This document shows positions 44,851 to 52,909 of a DNA stretch of 55,343 nucleotides, one piece after another. The position numbers and the translations under genes were made by a program. The notes below the pieces were generated by a model that was given only the letters and a program-made list of their open reading frames with translations, was not told the origin of the DNA and did no database searches. The number at the start of each line of letters is the position of its first letter. The stretch's first letter is position 1. The stretch is from Bacteroidales bacterium (GTDB lineage Bacteria > Bacteroidota > Bacteroidia > Bacteroidales > Muribaculaceae), in NCBI GenBank assembly GCA_029218425.1, contig JAQXRH010000046.1, positions 1 to 55,343 of the forward strand. The letters run 5' to 3'.

Positions 44851-45481
44851 TGATTTAGTGGATGTTAGCGCAACAACTCGCTATGCTCCGCCGCGCTAAT
44901 TGCAATGCCTCGCACTCGCCATTTGGGCTTAGTGCATAACATTTTACAAAGATACAACATCACTTGCCCCCTTGTCAAGTGTTTTGACGAAAAATTTCCA
45001 TTATTACAATGTGAAAAAATCAAAAAAATCACCCGAAATCACCCTGCAATAAGCCCGCACCTCCCTCCCAGGTAACAGTTCCCGCTGCCCCGTTATGCCC
45101 CTCTATATTCTACTATCACTGCGAATTTGCCGCGAAATTCCCCATAATTCGCCTCCAATCCGCCCCGATTTCACCGCAATTCACAACAATTTCTAATAAA
45201 TTTTGCACCGAAGTGAAAAAAATATAAAAAAATTGAATTTCAATTCAAAAATAATTAGTAACTTAGCGCCAAATTTATAAGACTGTAATCAAATCGGTAA
45301 ATATTCAGATTGACTGGTCAAAGCTTTTAAAAACCACACAGAATATTAACAATTTAAACCTTACGCTGAAGTAAAAATCATAATGCCGCATGTCGATGAT
45401 ATGGCTCCTCTGCTCTTATCGCTGCTTCGGCTCTCTTAAAAAATAATATACAATAATCAATAATAAATAATCAAATAGTTT
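44851..45481. other. Divergent spacer between ftsX and the OmpA gene
   Basis: The 631 bases hold the ftsX promoter, a pyrimidine-rich stretch (about 45040-45200) without open frames, a palindrome TTGAATTTCAATTCAA (45233-45248), a -7-like TAACTTAG (45259-45266) and an AT-rich leader of about 210 bases before the OmpA gene. The long leader suggests post-transcriptional control or mRNA stabilisation of an abundant protein (inference). Confidence 0.6.
44947..44978 (-). promoter_or_regulatory. Promoter of the ftsX-uppP-queA cluster
   Basis: On the minus strand TTG (44978-44976), 21 bases, TATCTTTG (44954-44947): a good match with a slightly long spacing. Confidence 0.55.
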
Positions 45482-46693
45482 ATGAAAAAGAGTTTACTCG
45501 CATTGGCATGTGCCTTATTCGTCGGACAAGGCCTGCTTGCACAGACTTCGCAAGAAGTTACTTATGTTGAGGACCCCTCTCAAGGCTATCTCTTCAATCA
45601 ATTCAAGGACAACTGGTTCGTATCCGCTGAAGTGGGTGGCAACGTATTCTTCTCTCCCAGCGACTCGCATCGCGATTTTTGGGACCGTTGGGAACCCGCC
45701 GCTTCTATCTACGTGGGCAAATGGTTCTCACCCATCATCGGTTTGCGCGCTGGCGTTAACTGGCTCAAGGTGAAAGGCCTTTCCGATATCCAAGCTCCCG
45801 GTGTGCTTGGCGACGAACCGCTCGTCGATGGTAAATACAAACAAAAATTTGTTCACCTCGGCCCGTCTTTCGACGCTATGCTCAACCTTACCAACTGGTT
45901 TTGCGGTTACAAACCCGGACGTTTCTACAACTTGACTGTCTACGGCGGCGTTGGCTTCTACTTCACTCTCGCTCGCCAATATGACGCTGACAACAACGCT
46001 TCATCCTACAAGGACGCCAAAGACAATATCCTCGCTGCTCGTGGCGGTATCATCAACAGCTTCAACTTGAGCAAGAGTGTTCAGCTTTCGCTCGACGTTC
46101 GCTTCACTGCTCTTGACAACCACCGCGACCAAGCCGGAGGCGAATGGAACAAAACTGCCTACGACCTCTCTGCCTACCTCGGCGTAACTTACCTGTTCCC
46201 CAAACGCGAATGGAACGCTCCTATCGTGCCCGTTTGCCCCGAACCCGAGAACTGCGACGCTCTCCGCGCTCGCTTGCAGGCCGCTGATGCTCGCATCGCC
46301 GACCTCGAAGCTCAGCTCCAGGCTTGCTTGGACCGTCCTACCGAAGTGGTCGAAGCTGCTCCCGCTGCTCCCCTCGCTACTATCTACTTCCCCATCAACG
46401 TGTCTAAACTTACCAAATCCGACGTGCGCGTAGTTAACGCTTGCGCTGAAGTGATGAAGGCTAACCCCGACACCAAGTATGTCGTAACTGGCTGGGCTGA
46501 CAATTATACTGGTAACGACCGTATCAATGTCAACCTCCGCAAAAACCGCGCTGCTTCGGTTGAAAAACAACTCTTGAAAGCCGGTGTACCCGCCGACCAG
46601 TTCAATACTACTATCAACAACGGCAACCTCGTTGACATGGGTGAGAAGTTCGTAGCTCTCGACCGTGCCGCTACTATCCAGGTCGCTGAATAA
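45482..46693 (+). CDS. OmpA-family major outer-membrane protein
   Basis: The 403-residue protein has a signal peptide (MKKSLLALACALFVGQGLLAQ is cleaved after about residue 21), a beta-barrel domain (about 22-255) with Phe/Trp-rich strands (WFVSAEVGGNVFF, YNLTVYGGVGFYF), a short coiled segment with CDALRARLQ...ADLEAQLQ, and a C-terminal OmpA-like peptidoglycan-binding domain (about 300-403) with VTGWADNYTGNDRIN and LRKNRAASV. The whole fits Bacteroidales OmpA proteins that anchor the outer membrane to the wall. It has its own terminator at 46754-46784 and seems monocistronic. It uses a narrow set of codons (GCT, CGC, AAC), as expected of a highly expressed gene. Confidence 0.93.
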   Translation: MKKSLLALACALFVGQGLLAQTSQEVTYVEDPSQGYLFNQFKDNWFVSAEVGGNVFFSPSDSHRDFWDRWEPAASIYVGKWFSPIIGLRAGVNWLKVKGLSDIQAPGVLGDEPLVDGKYKQKFVHLGPSFDAMLNLTNWFCGYKPGRFYNLTVYGGVGFYFTLARQYDADNNASSYKDAKDNILAARGGIINSFNLSKSVQLSLDVRFTALDNHRDQAGGEWNKTAYDLSAYLGVTYLFPKREWNAPIVPVCPEPENCDALRARLQAADARIADLEAQLQACLDRPTEVVEAAPAAPLATIYFPINVSKLTKSDVRVVNACAEVMKANPDTKYVVTGWADNYTGNDRINVNLRKNRAASVEKQLLKAGVPADQFNTTINNGNLVDMGEKFVALDRAATIQVAE

Positions 46694-46753
46694 GGTATTG
46701 ACAACCTTCCCCTTTGCCCCTCGATGGCAATAGGCGTAATACAATATCATTGA

Positions 46754-46784
46754 AAGGCATGCTCTTCTCGAGCATGCCTTCTTT
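46754..46784 (+). terminator. Intrinsic terminator of the OmpA gene
   Basis: Bases 46754-46764 and 46770-46780 form a perfect 11-bp stem (AAGGCATGCTC) with a 5-base loop, followed by CTTT and AT-rich sequence. It starts 61 bases after the stop. Confidence 0.8.
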
Positions 46785-46851
46785 AAAATTTACACGCCTC
46801 ATTTCAATATGGGCCATCTGCAAATATTTATTGGCCAAATGCAACTGACGG

Positions 46852-46945
46852 TTGGAATGTCGTCAATTGCGACCAGATAGAAGATTGGAATGTCATCAAT
46901 TGCGAGGATCGGCCAAAGGCTGTTGAAATGCCATCATTTGCGAGG
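46852..46945. repeat. Three imperfect 22-bp direct repeats
   Basis: TTGGAATGTCGTCAATTGCGAC, then a copy with one internal change, then TTGAAATGCCATCATTTGCGAG, starting at 46852, 46885 and 46923. They share the NGGTTGnAnTGT core with repeats at 49061-50081. Confidence 0.7.
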
Positions 46946-46974
46946 AGCGGGCAAAGCCGCGTGCCTATACGTTG

Positions 46975-47047
46975 CCCACGGCTAATCGCAGCGATGCCGT
47001 GGGTCGTCAGGGGGGGATGTCATCCAAGCATGAGCGGTAAAACCGCG
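46975..47047. repeat. Dispersed palindromic element, copy 1
   Basis: CCCACGGC (46975-46982) pairs with GCCGTGGG (46995-47003 region), followed by a spacer and AGCGGTAAAACCGCG. The same arrangement recurs at 49369-49438. Confidence 0.7.
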
Positions 47048-47099
47048 ATTCTCATGATGGCCGCTTTGTTCGCAACTTTACGTATAGTAAGATACTGAA

Positions 47100-48005
47100 A
47101 TGCACGACTTTAGAAGAAAAATCAAACCGTGGATGCTCCCGTTGGCTATGGTCGTCGGGGTGTTGCTCCACGCCCAGATAGGCTATGTCTCTTTCCTGTC
47201 GCCCTATCTCATTTTTGTGATGCTGCTTATTACTTACTGCAAGGTGTCTTTCGCCAATTTTCGCATCGACGGCTCTATGTGGTGGCTGCTCGCGTTCCAA
47301 GTAATCGGCGCTTTGGCTGTCTACCTTGTCCTTTGCCAGTTCGACGTCTCTATCGCCCAAAGCATCTTTATTTGCATCTTTTGCCCTACCGCTACCGCGG
47401 CTCCCGTAATCACCGGTATGCTCGGCGGCAAGATTGAGCGTGTGGCTACCTATTCGTTGCTCAGCAACCTCGTCGTGGCTATCGCCGCTCCTGTCCTGCT
47501 TGCCATGATGGGAAGCGGCGAAAATGTGGAGTTTGCAGCCTCCCTCAAACGCATTGCTGTCAATGTGTTGCCGTTAATACTCGGTCCGTTGGCGGTGGCT
47601 CTGCTGTTGAAGCTGACCATGCCGCGTGTTCGCGACACTATCGCCCACCATCAAGGCCTGTCGTTCTATATCTGGGCCGTGGCACTGATTATCGTAGTGG
47701 GCAATTCCGTTAGTTTCCTTATGAAGGAACCGCCATCGCGCATCCCTACCATGCTGATTATCGCCGTTTTGTCGCTCGCTGCCTGTCTGGCGCAATTCTA
47801 TTTCGGCAGAAAAATCGGCGCCCGTTATGGCGATAAGATTGCCGGCGCCCAAAGCCTGGGCCAAAAAAACACTGTGCTTGCTATCTGGCTGGCGCTCACC
47901 TATCTCGACCCAATTGCTTCGGTGGGCCCGGCTTGCTACATCGCTTGGCACAACACCGTCAACTCTGTCCAGATTTATCGCCGGGCACATGCCGGTATGC
48001 TCTGA
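47100..48005 (+). CDS. Bile acid:sodium symporter (BASS) family transporter
   Basis: The 301-residue protein is almost wholly hydrophobic, with about nine or ten membrane helices and short basic loops. Landmarks are FCPTATAAPVITGMLGG at about 95-112, the conserved helix-breaking segment of the family, and GQKNTVLAIWLALTYLDP at about 257-274, the second crossover region. Relatives carry bile acids, keto acids, pantoate or other organic anions with sodium; the substrate cannot be read from sequence. It is followed by a Crp/Fnr gene with its own promoter. Both genes lie between repeat-rich spacers. Confidence 0.82.
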   Translation: MHDFRRKIKPWMLPLAMVVGVLLHAQIGYVSFLSPYLIFVMLLITYCKVSFANFRIDGSMWWLLAFQVIGALAVYLVLCQFDVSIAQSIFICIFCPTATAAPVITGMLGGKIERVATYSLLSNLVVAIAAPVLLAMMGSGENVEFAASLKRIAVNVLPLILGPLAVALLLKLTMPRVRDTIAHHQGLSFYIWAVALIIVVGNSVSFLMKEPPSRIPTMLIIAVLSLAACLAQFYFGRKIGARYGDKIAGAQSLGQKNTVLAIWLALTYLDPIASVGPACYIAWHNTVNSVQIYRRAHAGML

Positions 48006-48190
48006 CTTTCAGCCCATTGCCCCGATGCTATGGCGCTTCATGCCCCAGTGCCCCATCCTACGGCCATGCTGTGCTCGAGCCATGCCCCGATGCCTATTGC
48101 ACGGTGTAAGTCCAAGGCATAGCCATAGCCATAGCCATGCTTTTCTATGGTTCCCTCTTACTTCGCTTTTTACTTTTTTCGCTTGGCTAA

Positions 48191-48221
48191 TTGCTTATGC
48201 CATTTATCGTTTGTATCTTTG
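48191..48221 (+). promoter_or_regulatory. Promoter of the Crp/Fnr gene
   Basis: TTG (48191-48193), 20 bases, TATCTTTG (48214-48221): good Bacteroidetes consensus, about 80 bases before the start codon. Confidence 0.65.
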
Positions 48222-48301
48222 CGTAATGACAGCACGATTGCCGCGGTGTCGACCCACGGCGTTGAATGTGCTGTCGGTCAACGAATTATAATACTGGTGC
48301 A

Positions 48302-48991
48302 ATGGAGCAGATGTATCAACTTTTGATGGGGCTACCCCTCTTTAGCGGGGTGACCTGCGATAAAATGCTTGAGATTATTGGCAATACGAAGTTTCACTTC
48401 TTGAAATATTCTCCCGGCGAGGTCTTCGTCACCGAAGGCGAGCAGTGCTCTCACATCAAATTCATCATTTCCGGTATGGCTCGGTTTGCCATTTCCGACC
48501 GCAGCCGCTCTATGACGGTGTCGCAGACGCTTTCGGCTCCCGATGTCATTGCTCCGGAGTACATTTTCGGAAGGTCCACGGCCTATCCTTGCTCTGTCAC
48601 GGCTTTGGAACCGGTGGGCGTGCTCCAGATATCCAAGGCCGAGTACCTAAAAATCCTAAATAGCGACTCCATTTTTTTGATAAACTACCTCAACATGCTG
48701 TCAATGAACGCTCAAAAGGCTGTTGATGGCCTCTTGTCAATCGTGTCGGGTAGCGTTGAGCGGCGTTTGGCTCTCTGGATTGTGTCGTTGACCCAGGCCG
48801 GTGGCTCCGACATCGTCTTGTCATGCAATGACTGCGAACTGCCTTCCCTCTTCGGCGACGTCGACCGTAAGTCGTTTTTCCTCGCTTTGGAAAATATGAA
48901 ATCACGCGGACTTATCGACTATGCCGCCGATCATATCAATGTGCTCAGTCGTCGCGAACTTGTCGAATTATTGGGCTTCACCGTACAGTAA
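48302..48991 (+). CDS. Crp/Fnr-family transcriptional regulator
   Basis: The 229-residue protein has an N-terminal cyclic-nucleotide-binding fold (about 10-125, with YSPGEVFVTEGEQCSHIKFIISG) and a C-terminal winged helix (about 150-225, ELPSLFGDVDRKSFFLALENM), the layout of the Crp/Fnr family. No cysteine cluster like that of Fnr is seen, so it is not an iron-sulfur oxygen sensor. The effector is unknown. An in-frame upstream ATG at 48266 would add 12 residues; ATG 48302 gives the usual short MEQMYQLLMGLPLFSGV start. It stands alone behind its own promoter, downstream of the transporter gene. Confidence 0.9.
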   Translation: MEQMYQLLMGLPLFSGVTCDKMLEIIGNTKFHFLKYSPGEVFVTEGEQCSHIKFIISGMARFAISDRSRSMTVSQTLSAPDVIAPEYIFGRSTAYPCSVTALEPVGVLQISKAEYLKILNSDSIFLINYLNMLSMNAQKAVDGLLSIVSGSVERRLALWIVSLTQAGGSDIVLSCNDCELPSLFGDVDRKSFFLALENMKSRGLIDYAADHINVLSRRELVELLGFTVQ

Positions 48992-49102
48992 ACTGCCCGG
49001 TTGAAATGCTCTGCGGTAGACTGTTGGTAAAAAGCGAGGTTATACTGGCTCAACTGCAAAGGTCGGTTGATTTGTTAGGTGCGGTGTCAGTAGCAAAGGC
49101 CG

Positions 49103-49321
49103 GTTGACTTGTTATAATTATCTCCGTGTCGGAGGCATGGTATTTTGATTGACCCCGGGCTTCAGCCTGGGATATGTTGACTTGTTAAAATTTTCTCCGT
49201 GTCGGAGACATGGTATTGTGATTAACCTTGGGCTTCAGCCTGGGGTCGGTTGACTTGTTAAAAGTATCTTCGTGTGGGAGGCATGGTATTTTGATTAACC
49301 CCGGGCTTCAGCCTGGGACAG
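49103..49321. repeat. Three tandem 73-bp repeats of REP-like design
   Basis: Units start at 49103, 49176 and 49249, each exactly 73 bases long and about 85 percent alike by eye. Each has a GTTGACTTGTTA core, a hairpin CTCCG-TGT-CGGAG, an AT-rich linker TATTTTGATTAA and a second hairpin CCCGGGC-TTCA-GCCTGGG (one G-T pair). Partial copies of the core lie at 49061-49077 and at 50003 and 50062. Confidence 0.88.
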
Positions 49322-49362
49322 GCTCTATTTCCAAATGGTTTAGCCTCGGTGAGGCGTCTTGT

Positions 49363-49438
49363 GCCTGACCCACGGTATCGCTATCGCTTAGCCGTGGGTC
49401 AGGCAGTGCATCATTCAATATAAGCGGTAAAAACGCGG
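49363..49438. repeat. Dispersed palindromic element, copy 2
   Basis: GCCTGACCCACGG (49363-49375) pairs perfectly with CCGTGGGTCAGGC (49392-49404), followed by a short spacer and AAGCGGTAAAAACGCGG (49422-49438). It resembles the element at 46975-47047, on the other side of the BASS-Crp pair. Confidence 0.75.
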
Positions 49439-49683
49439 CCCTATCCTTTCGATATTTTTTGTCAACCACTTTTCTCACATAGGCCATTTTTTTTGACGGA
49501 AATTTTGTAAAATTCTACATTGTTTTAGCCATTATGATTTAAGAAATGCTCGTGAATAATCTATAAACCTTTCTATATTTTTGACCTTTTATGAACAGCT
49601 TAAATGCTTGATTATTAGTATGATGTGATTGTATTAACTTCTATATAGTCTATATTATGCTATAAATAGACCTTTTGGGGGTA

Positions 49684-49713
49684 TTGACAAATAAAATTTA
49701 TGCACTAAATTTG
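49684..49713 (+). promoter_or_regulatory. Orphan consensus promoter
   Basis: TTG (49684-49686), 19 bases, TAAATTTG (49706-49713), an exact consensus, with no gene for 550 bases. Confidence 0.6.
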
Positions 49714-49719
49714 CAATGT

Positions 49720-49947
49720 AAACAAAAATCACTGCGAAAAAATTCAAAGTTGATTTTTCATGGATTAGAGACAAAATTAGGATTTGTTAAATTAGGAATT
49801 AGTTTGTGGGTTAGTATTTTTTAATTGGATTAAGTATTTGGATAATACTCTATAGGTAATAATCGTGTTTTATGTTAGGTTTGTTTGCCTCGTATTAACG
49901 AGGATTTTAGGAAGCCGCTTCGTGAGAAGTGGTTTCGCTATTTTATA
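49720..49947 (+). ncRNA. Candidate small RNA or long leader (unassigned)
   Basis: From the predicted start near 49720 the sequence is AT-rich and ends with two adjacent hairpins: CCTCGT-ATTA-ACGAGG (49888-49903) and GAAGCCGCTTC-GTGA-GAAGTGGTTTC (49911-49936, with two G-T pairs), the latter followed by GCTATTTTAT. This may be a terminated RNA of about 225 bases, or the start of a long leader of the acetyltransferase gene. No family is recognised. Confidence 0.4.
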
Positions 49948-50065
49948 GGGTTGCCATTCCCGCGCATCCTCGCCACCCGACAATTCGGGGTCAGCTGCAA
50001 AAGGTGGTTGAAATGTTAAAAAACTACCCGAATGAGAAATTATTTTGGGTCAGCCGCAGAAGCCG

Positions 50066-50125
50066 GTTGAATTGTTAAATGTATCCCCATGTCGGAGACA
50101 TGGCATTGTGGTTATTCCGGGTCAG
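50066..50125. repeat. Single degenerate copy of the 73-bp repeat
   Basis: It carries GTTGAATTGTTA, a CCATGTCGGAGACATGG hairpin variant and TATTCCGGG in the order of the tandem units at 49103-49321, with a shortened second hairpin. Confidence 0.7.
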
Positions 50126-50266
50126 ATGCAAATTCGGTGCCGTAGTCCGTAGTCATGGTGCGCTTTGCTGGTTGTGATGTAGATTTCAAAACGAAGTGCA
50201 ATATTGAGGTTATGATGCCGCGCATTTTGATTTCTCCCATGGTTTTATTATCTTGCGGTATCTTTT

Positions 50267-50893
50267 ATGTATTATAGGTTATATGCCATGTGTGATGATT
50301 TGTTAGATATGCTTCGCCAAGGGGAATGGGTCTACGGCTCGGCCAAGGAGTTGCCCGATGTGGCGGCTTTGTTGCAGCGGTGTGCCGACACTTGCCATGA
50401 GATTAATAGTTTACCCCCATCCCACACTCAACACCGCCTGTCGTTGCTCCGCTCGCTGTTGGGCTATGTGGGTGATAATATGGTGATTAATCCCCCTTTT
50501 AGGTGCGATTTCGGCTTCAATATCCGCATCGGCGACAATTTTATTGGCAACTTCAACCTTACCATCCTAGACGAGGCGCTGGTGAGCATAGGCAACAATG
50601 TGATGATTGGCCCCAACTGCACCCTCGCCACCATCAGCCATGCGATGTTGCCCCGACAGCGTGCCGCCGGTGTGATGCGTGCCTTGCCTATCACCATCGG
50701 CAACGACGTGTGGTTAGCTGCCAATGTGGTGGTGCTGCCCGGCGTTACTATCGGCGACGGCACCGTAATCGGTGCCGGCAGTGTGGTCACCAAATCCATC
50801 CCGGCTGCAACTTTCGCCGCCGGCAATCCCTGCCGTCCTATCCGCCCTATCACCGATACCGACCGTGTGGCCCCGCACACTGAAATCACTTAG
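50267..50893 (+). CDS. Maltose/galactoside O-acetyltransferase-like hexapeptide protein
   Basis: The 208-residue protein belongs to the left-handed beta-helix acyltransferases related to Maa, LacA and NodL. It starts with a helical N-terminal domain (about 8-70, LRQGEWVYGS) and then hexapeptide repeats (NIRIGDNF, VSIGNNVMIGPNC, ITIGNDVWLAANVVVLPGVTIGDGTVIGAGSVVTKSI-type turns). The catalytic His is in TISHAM at about residue 126. It ends with GNPCRPIRPI. The acceptor sugar is unknown. Met1 or Met8 could be the start. It is alone, after the repeat-rich spacer, with a terminator hairpin behind it. Confidence 0.9.
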   Translation: MYYRLYAMCDDLLDMLRQGEWVYGSAKELPDVAALLQRCADTCHEINSLPPSHTQHRLSLLRSLLGYVGDNMVINPPFRCDFGFNIRIGDNFIGNFNLTILDEALVSIGNNVMIGPNCTLATISHAMLPRQRAAGVMRALPITIGNDVWLAANVVVLPGVTIGDGTVIGAGSVVTKSIPAATFAAGNPCRPIRPITDTDRVAPHTEIT

Positions 50894-50936
50894 CCGGGAA
50901 CTCGGCGCGTGGAGTGGACGACACAAACCCGCAGGC

Positions 50937-51046
50937 GGCGTGGATGCTCTTTGGCATAAAGTAACGGAGCGGGGCGTTCCTTTGGTGGAAGCCTCGCTCC
51001 GTTGTAGGTAAATTTTAAATGCTGTGGCGTGGATGCTCTTGGGCAT
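50937..51046. repeat. 21-bp direct repeat around a hairpin
   Basis: GGCGTGGATGCTCTTTGGCA at 50937-50957 recurs with one mismatch at 51026-51046, 89 bases apart, on both sides of the terminator hairpin. Confidence 0.7.
50963..51003 (+). terminator. Stem-loop after the acetyltransferase gene
   Basis: Bases 50963-50971 and 50995-51003 pair perfectly over 9 bp (AACGGAGCG), with more inner pairing (TTCC/GGAA). It is about 70 bases after the stop codon; the T-tail is weak. Confidence 0.55.
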
Positions 51047-51085
51047 CTGGTCACGCTGTCGGTTTTTTTTACGAAAACGATTTCG

Positions 51086-52708
51086 CTATTCCTCTTTTAC
51101 CCGTTTCTTGGCTTTTTCTTTTGTTTTGGTTGATGAGCTGTCCAGGTCCTTCTCTTCGCATAGGTCTATCTCGTTGCGGTTGCTGTCGATGACCTTATAT
51201 TGCAAGTAGGCGAGCGACTGGTCGGGAAGTATGCGGAACGAGCCGCCTATTTCGTGCCGCCATTTGCGGGCTATCGAGAAGATGCCCCTGTTGAGATAAG
51301 CGTCGACAAATGGGTGGACATACATGTTGAACTTCTTGACGTTGAGCGTGCCGACGAGATATTCGAGCTTCTCTTTGAGCGTGTCGGTGAATAGGAGCGA
51401 TGGTTGCACTTCTCCTTTGCCGAAGCACGAAGGGCATTTCTCGGTGGTAGTGATGTCGAGGGCGGGACGCACGCGCTGACGGGTTATCTGCATCAGCCCG
51501 AATTTGCTGAGCGGGAGTATGTTGTGTCGTGCGCGGTCGTTGGCCATGACCTCTTTCATGTGATCGTAGAGGCGCTGGCGGTGCTCGCTTTTGTTCATGT
51601 CGATGAAGTCAATCACGATGATGCCGCCCATGTCGCGGAGGCGAAGCTGGCGGGCTATCTCGTCGGCGGCGCGCAGGTTCACCTCAAGGGCATTGCTCTC
51701 TTGGTCGGCCGATGCCTTTGTGCGGTTGCCGGAGTTGACGTCGATGACGTGAAGTGCCTCGGTATGCTCGATAATGATGTAGGCGCCCGACTTGAATGAT
51801 ACCGTCTTGCCGAACGACGATTTTATCTGCCGCGTGATGCTGAATTTGTCGAATATCGGCTCTGGTTTGTCGTATAGTTTTACAATGTCGCTTCGCTCGG
51901 GGGCTATTATCTTCACGTATTTCTGGATTTGCGCCATTGCGTCGGCGTCGTTGACGTGAATAGCCTCGAAGTCGGGGGAGAAAATGTCGCGTAGCACGCT
52001 TACGATACGGCTCTCTTCTTCAAAGATAAGTGTCGGGGCTGTAGCTTTTTGAGCTTTGGCAAGGGCTTCTTCCCAACATTCGAGCAGCGTCTTGAGCTCG
52101 TGGTTGAGATCGGCTACGCGTTTGCCTTCGGCCGACGTGCGTATGATGACGCCAAAGTTTTTGGGCCGAATGCTTTCGACAAGCTGTCGCAAACGAAGTT
52201 TCTCCTCTGTCGATTTGATTTTCTGTGAGATAGAGATTTTGTCGCTGAATGGGATGAGCACGAGAAACCTCCCGGTGAATGTGATTTCGGTGGTCAGGCG
52301 TGGCCCTTTCGACGATATCGGTTCTTTGACTATTTGCACCAGGAGTTCGCGCCCGGCCGTGAGTATGTCGGATATCGAACCGTGTTTGTCTATGTCGGGA
52401 CTGAGTTTTTGCTTCGTCAGCTGTGGTATCTTCTTTTTGTCGGCAAGCAGTTGCTCTACAAAAGTGGAGTAGGAGGAGAAGTGGGGGCCAAGGTCGAGGT
52501 AATGGAGGAAAGCGTCTTTTTCGTAGCCGACGTTTACGAAGGCAGCATTCAGCCCGGGCATGAGTTTCTTGACCTTTGCCAGGTAGATGTCGCCGACGGC
52601 GTAGGCGAGATTGCGCGACTCTTTCTGAAGCGATACCAATCGCCCCTCTTCGGTCAGTGCAATCGACACCTCGTTGGGTTGTACGTCAACTATTAATTCG
52701 CTTTTCAT
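51086..52708 (-). CDS. rng: Ribonuclease E/G family protein (RNase G type)
   Basis: RNase G cuts single-stranded RNA, including the 5' region of 16S rRNA precursor and mRNAs. The 540-residue protein has an S1-like N-terminal segment (YLAKVKKLMPGLNAAFVNVG at about 43-62), the RNase E/G core with ISQKIKSTEEKLRLRQL, the catalytic magnesium region VIDVNSGNRTKAS and IVIDFIDM, and a zinc-link CPSC at 425-428. A basic C-terminal tail follows. Length is typical, without the long scaffold tail of RNase E. The next gene upstream is the 29-residue basic protein. Confidence 0.95.
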   Translation of the reverse strand: MKSELIVDVQPNEVSIALTEEGRLVSLQKESRNLAYAVGDIYLAKVKKLMPGLNAAFVNVGYEKDAFLHYLDLGPHFSSYSTFVEQLLADKKKIPQLTKQKLSPDIDKHGSISDILTAGRELLVQIVKEPISSKGPRLTTEITFTGRFLVLIPFSDKISISQKIKSTEEKLRLRQLVESIRPKNFGVIIRTSAEGKRVADLNHELKTLLECWEEALAKAQKATAPTLIFEEESRIVSVLRDIFSPDFEAIHVNDADAMAQIQKYVKIIAPERSDIVKLYDKPEPIFDKFSITRQIKSSFGKTVSFKSGAYIIIEHTEALHVIDVNSGNRTKASADQESNALEVNLRAADEIARQLRLRDMGGIIVIDFIDMNKSEHRQRLYDHMKEVMANDRARHNILPLSKFGLMQITRQRVRPALDITTTEKCPSCFGKGEVQPSLLFTDTLKEKLEYLVGTLNVKKFNMYVHPFVDAYLNRGIFSIARKWRHEIGGSFRILPDQSLAYLQYKVIDSNRNEIDLCEEKDLDSSSTKTKEKAKKRVKEE

Positions 52709-52909
52709 TGGTTGGGTTGTTTATTATGCAATCGGTCGTTATGGCCGTCGCAGGATTAGAAGGATGCCAATGCCTCTTTGGCGGGGCTTGGCGTAGTTGT
52801 TTCTTATCAGAATATAGTCTCAATAAAAACGCAAGAACAAACTTATTTGACATCAACCGCTCGGCGGAATATCATATAAGTTTGTCCTGTATAGCGTTAT
52901 GTCATGAGA

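Larger units (their letters stand above)
46694..47099. other. Repeat-bearing spacer before the BASS transporter gene
   Basis: After the OmpA terminator come three imperfect copies of TTGGAATGTCGTCAATTGCG (starting at 46852, 46885 and 46923) and a palindromic element (46975-47047) that has a relative at 49369-49438. No open frame of interest is seen. Confidence 0.65.
48992..50266. other. Repeat-rich 1.3-kb spacer
   Basis: No protein gene is visible. The region holds three 73-bp tandem repeats (49103-49321), a long palindrome (49363-49404), a second copy of the element seen at 46975 (49369-49438), an AT-rich stretch (49440-49720), an orphan consensus promoter (49684-49713) followed by two hairpins (49888-49936), and two more single repeat cores (50003-50018, 50062-50077). 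Confidence 0.7.

Noticed and set aside
46001..46750. 249-codon minus-strand frame opposite the OmpA gene
   Set aside because: It mirrors the strongly biased codons of a highly expressed gene; no signal or domain is visible.
49103..49321. Possible CRISPR array
   Set aside because: The 73-bp units are tandem without unique spacers between short repeats, and no cas gene is near.
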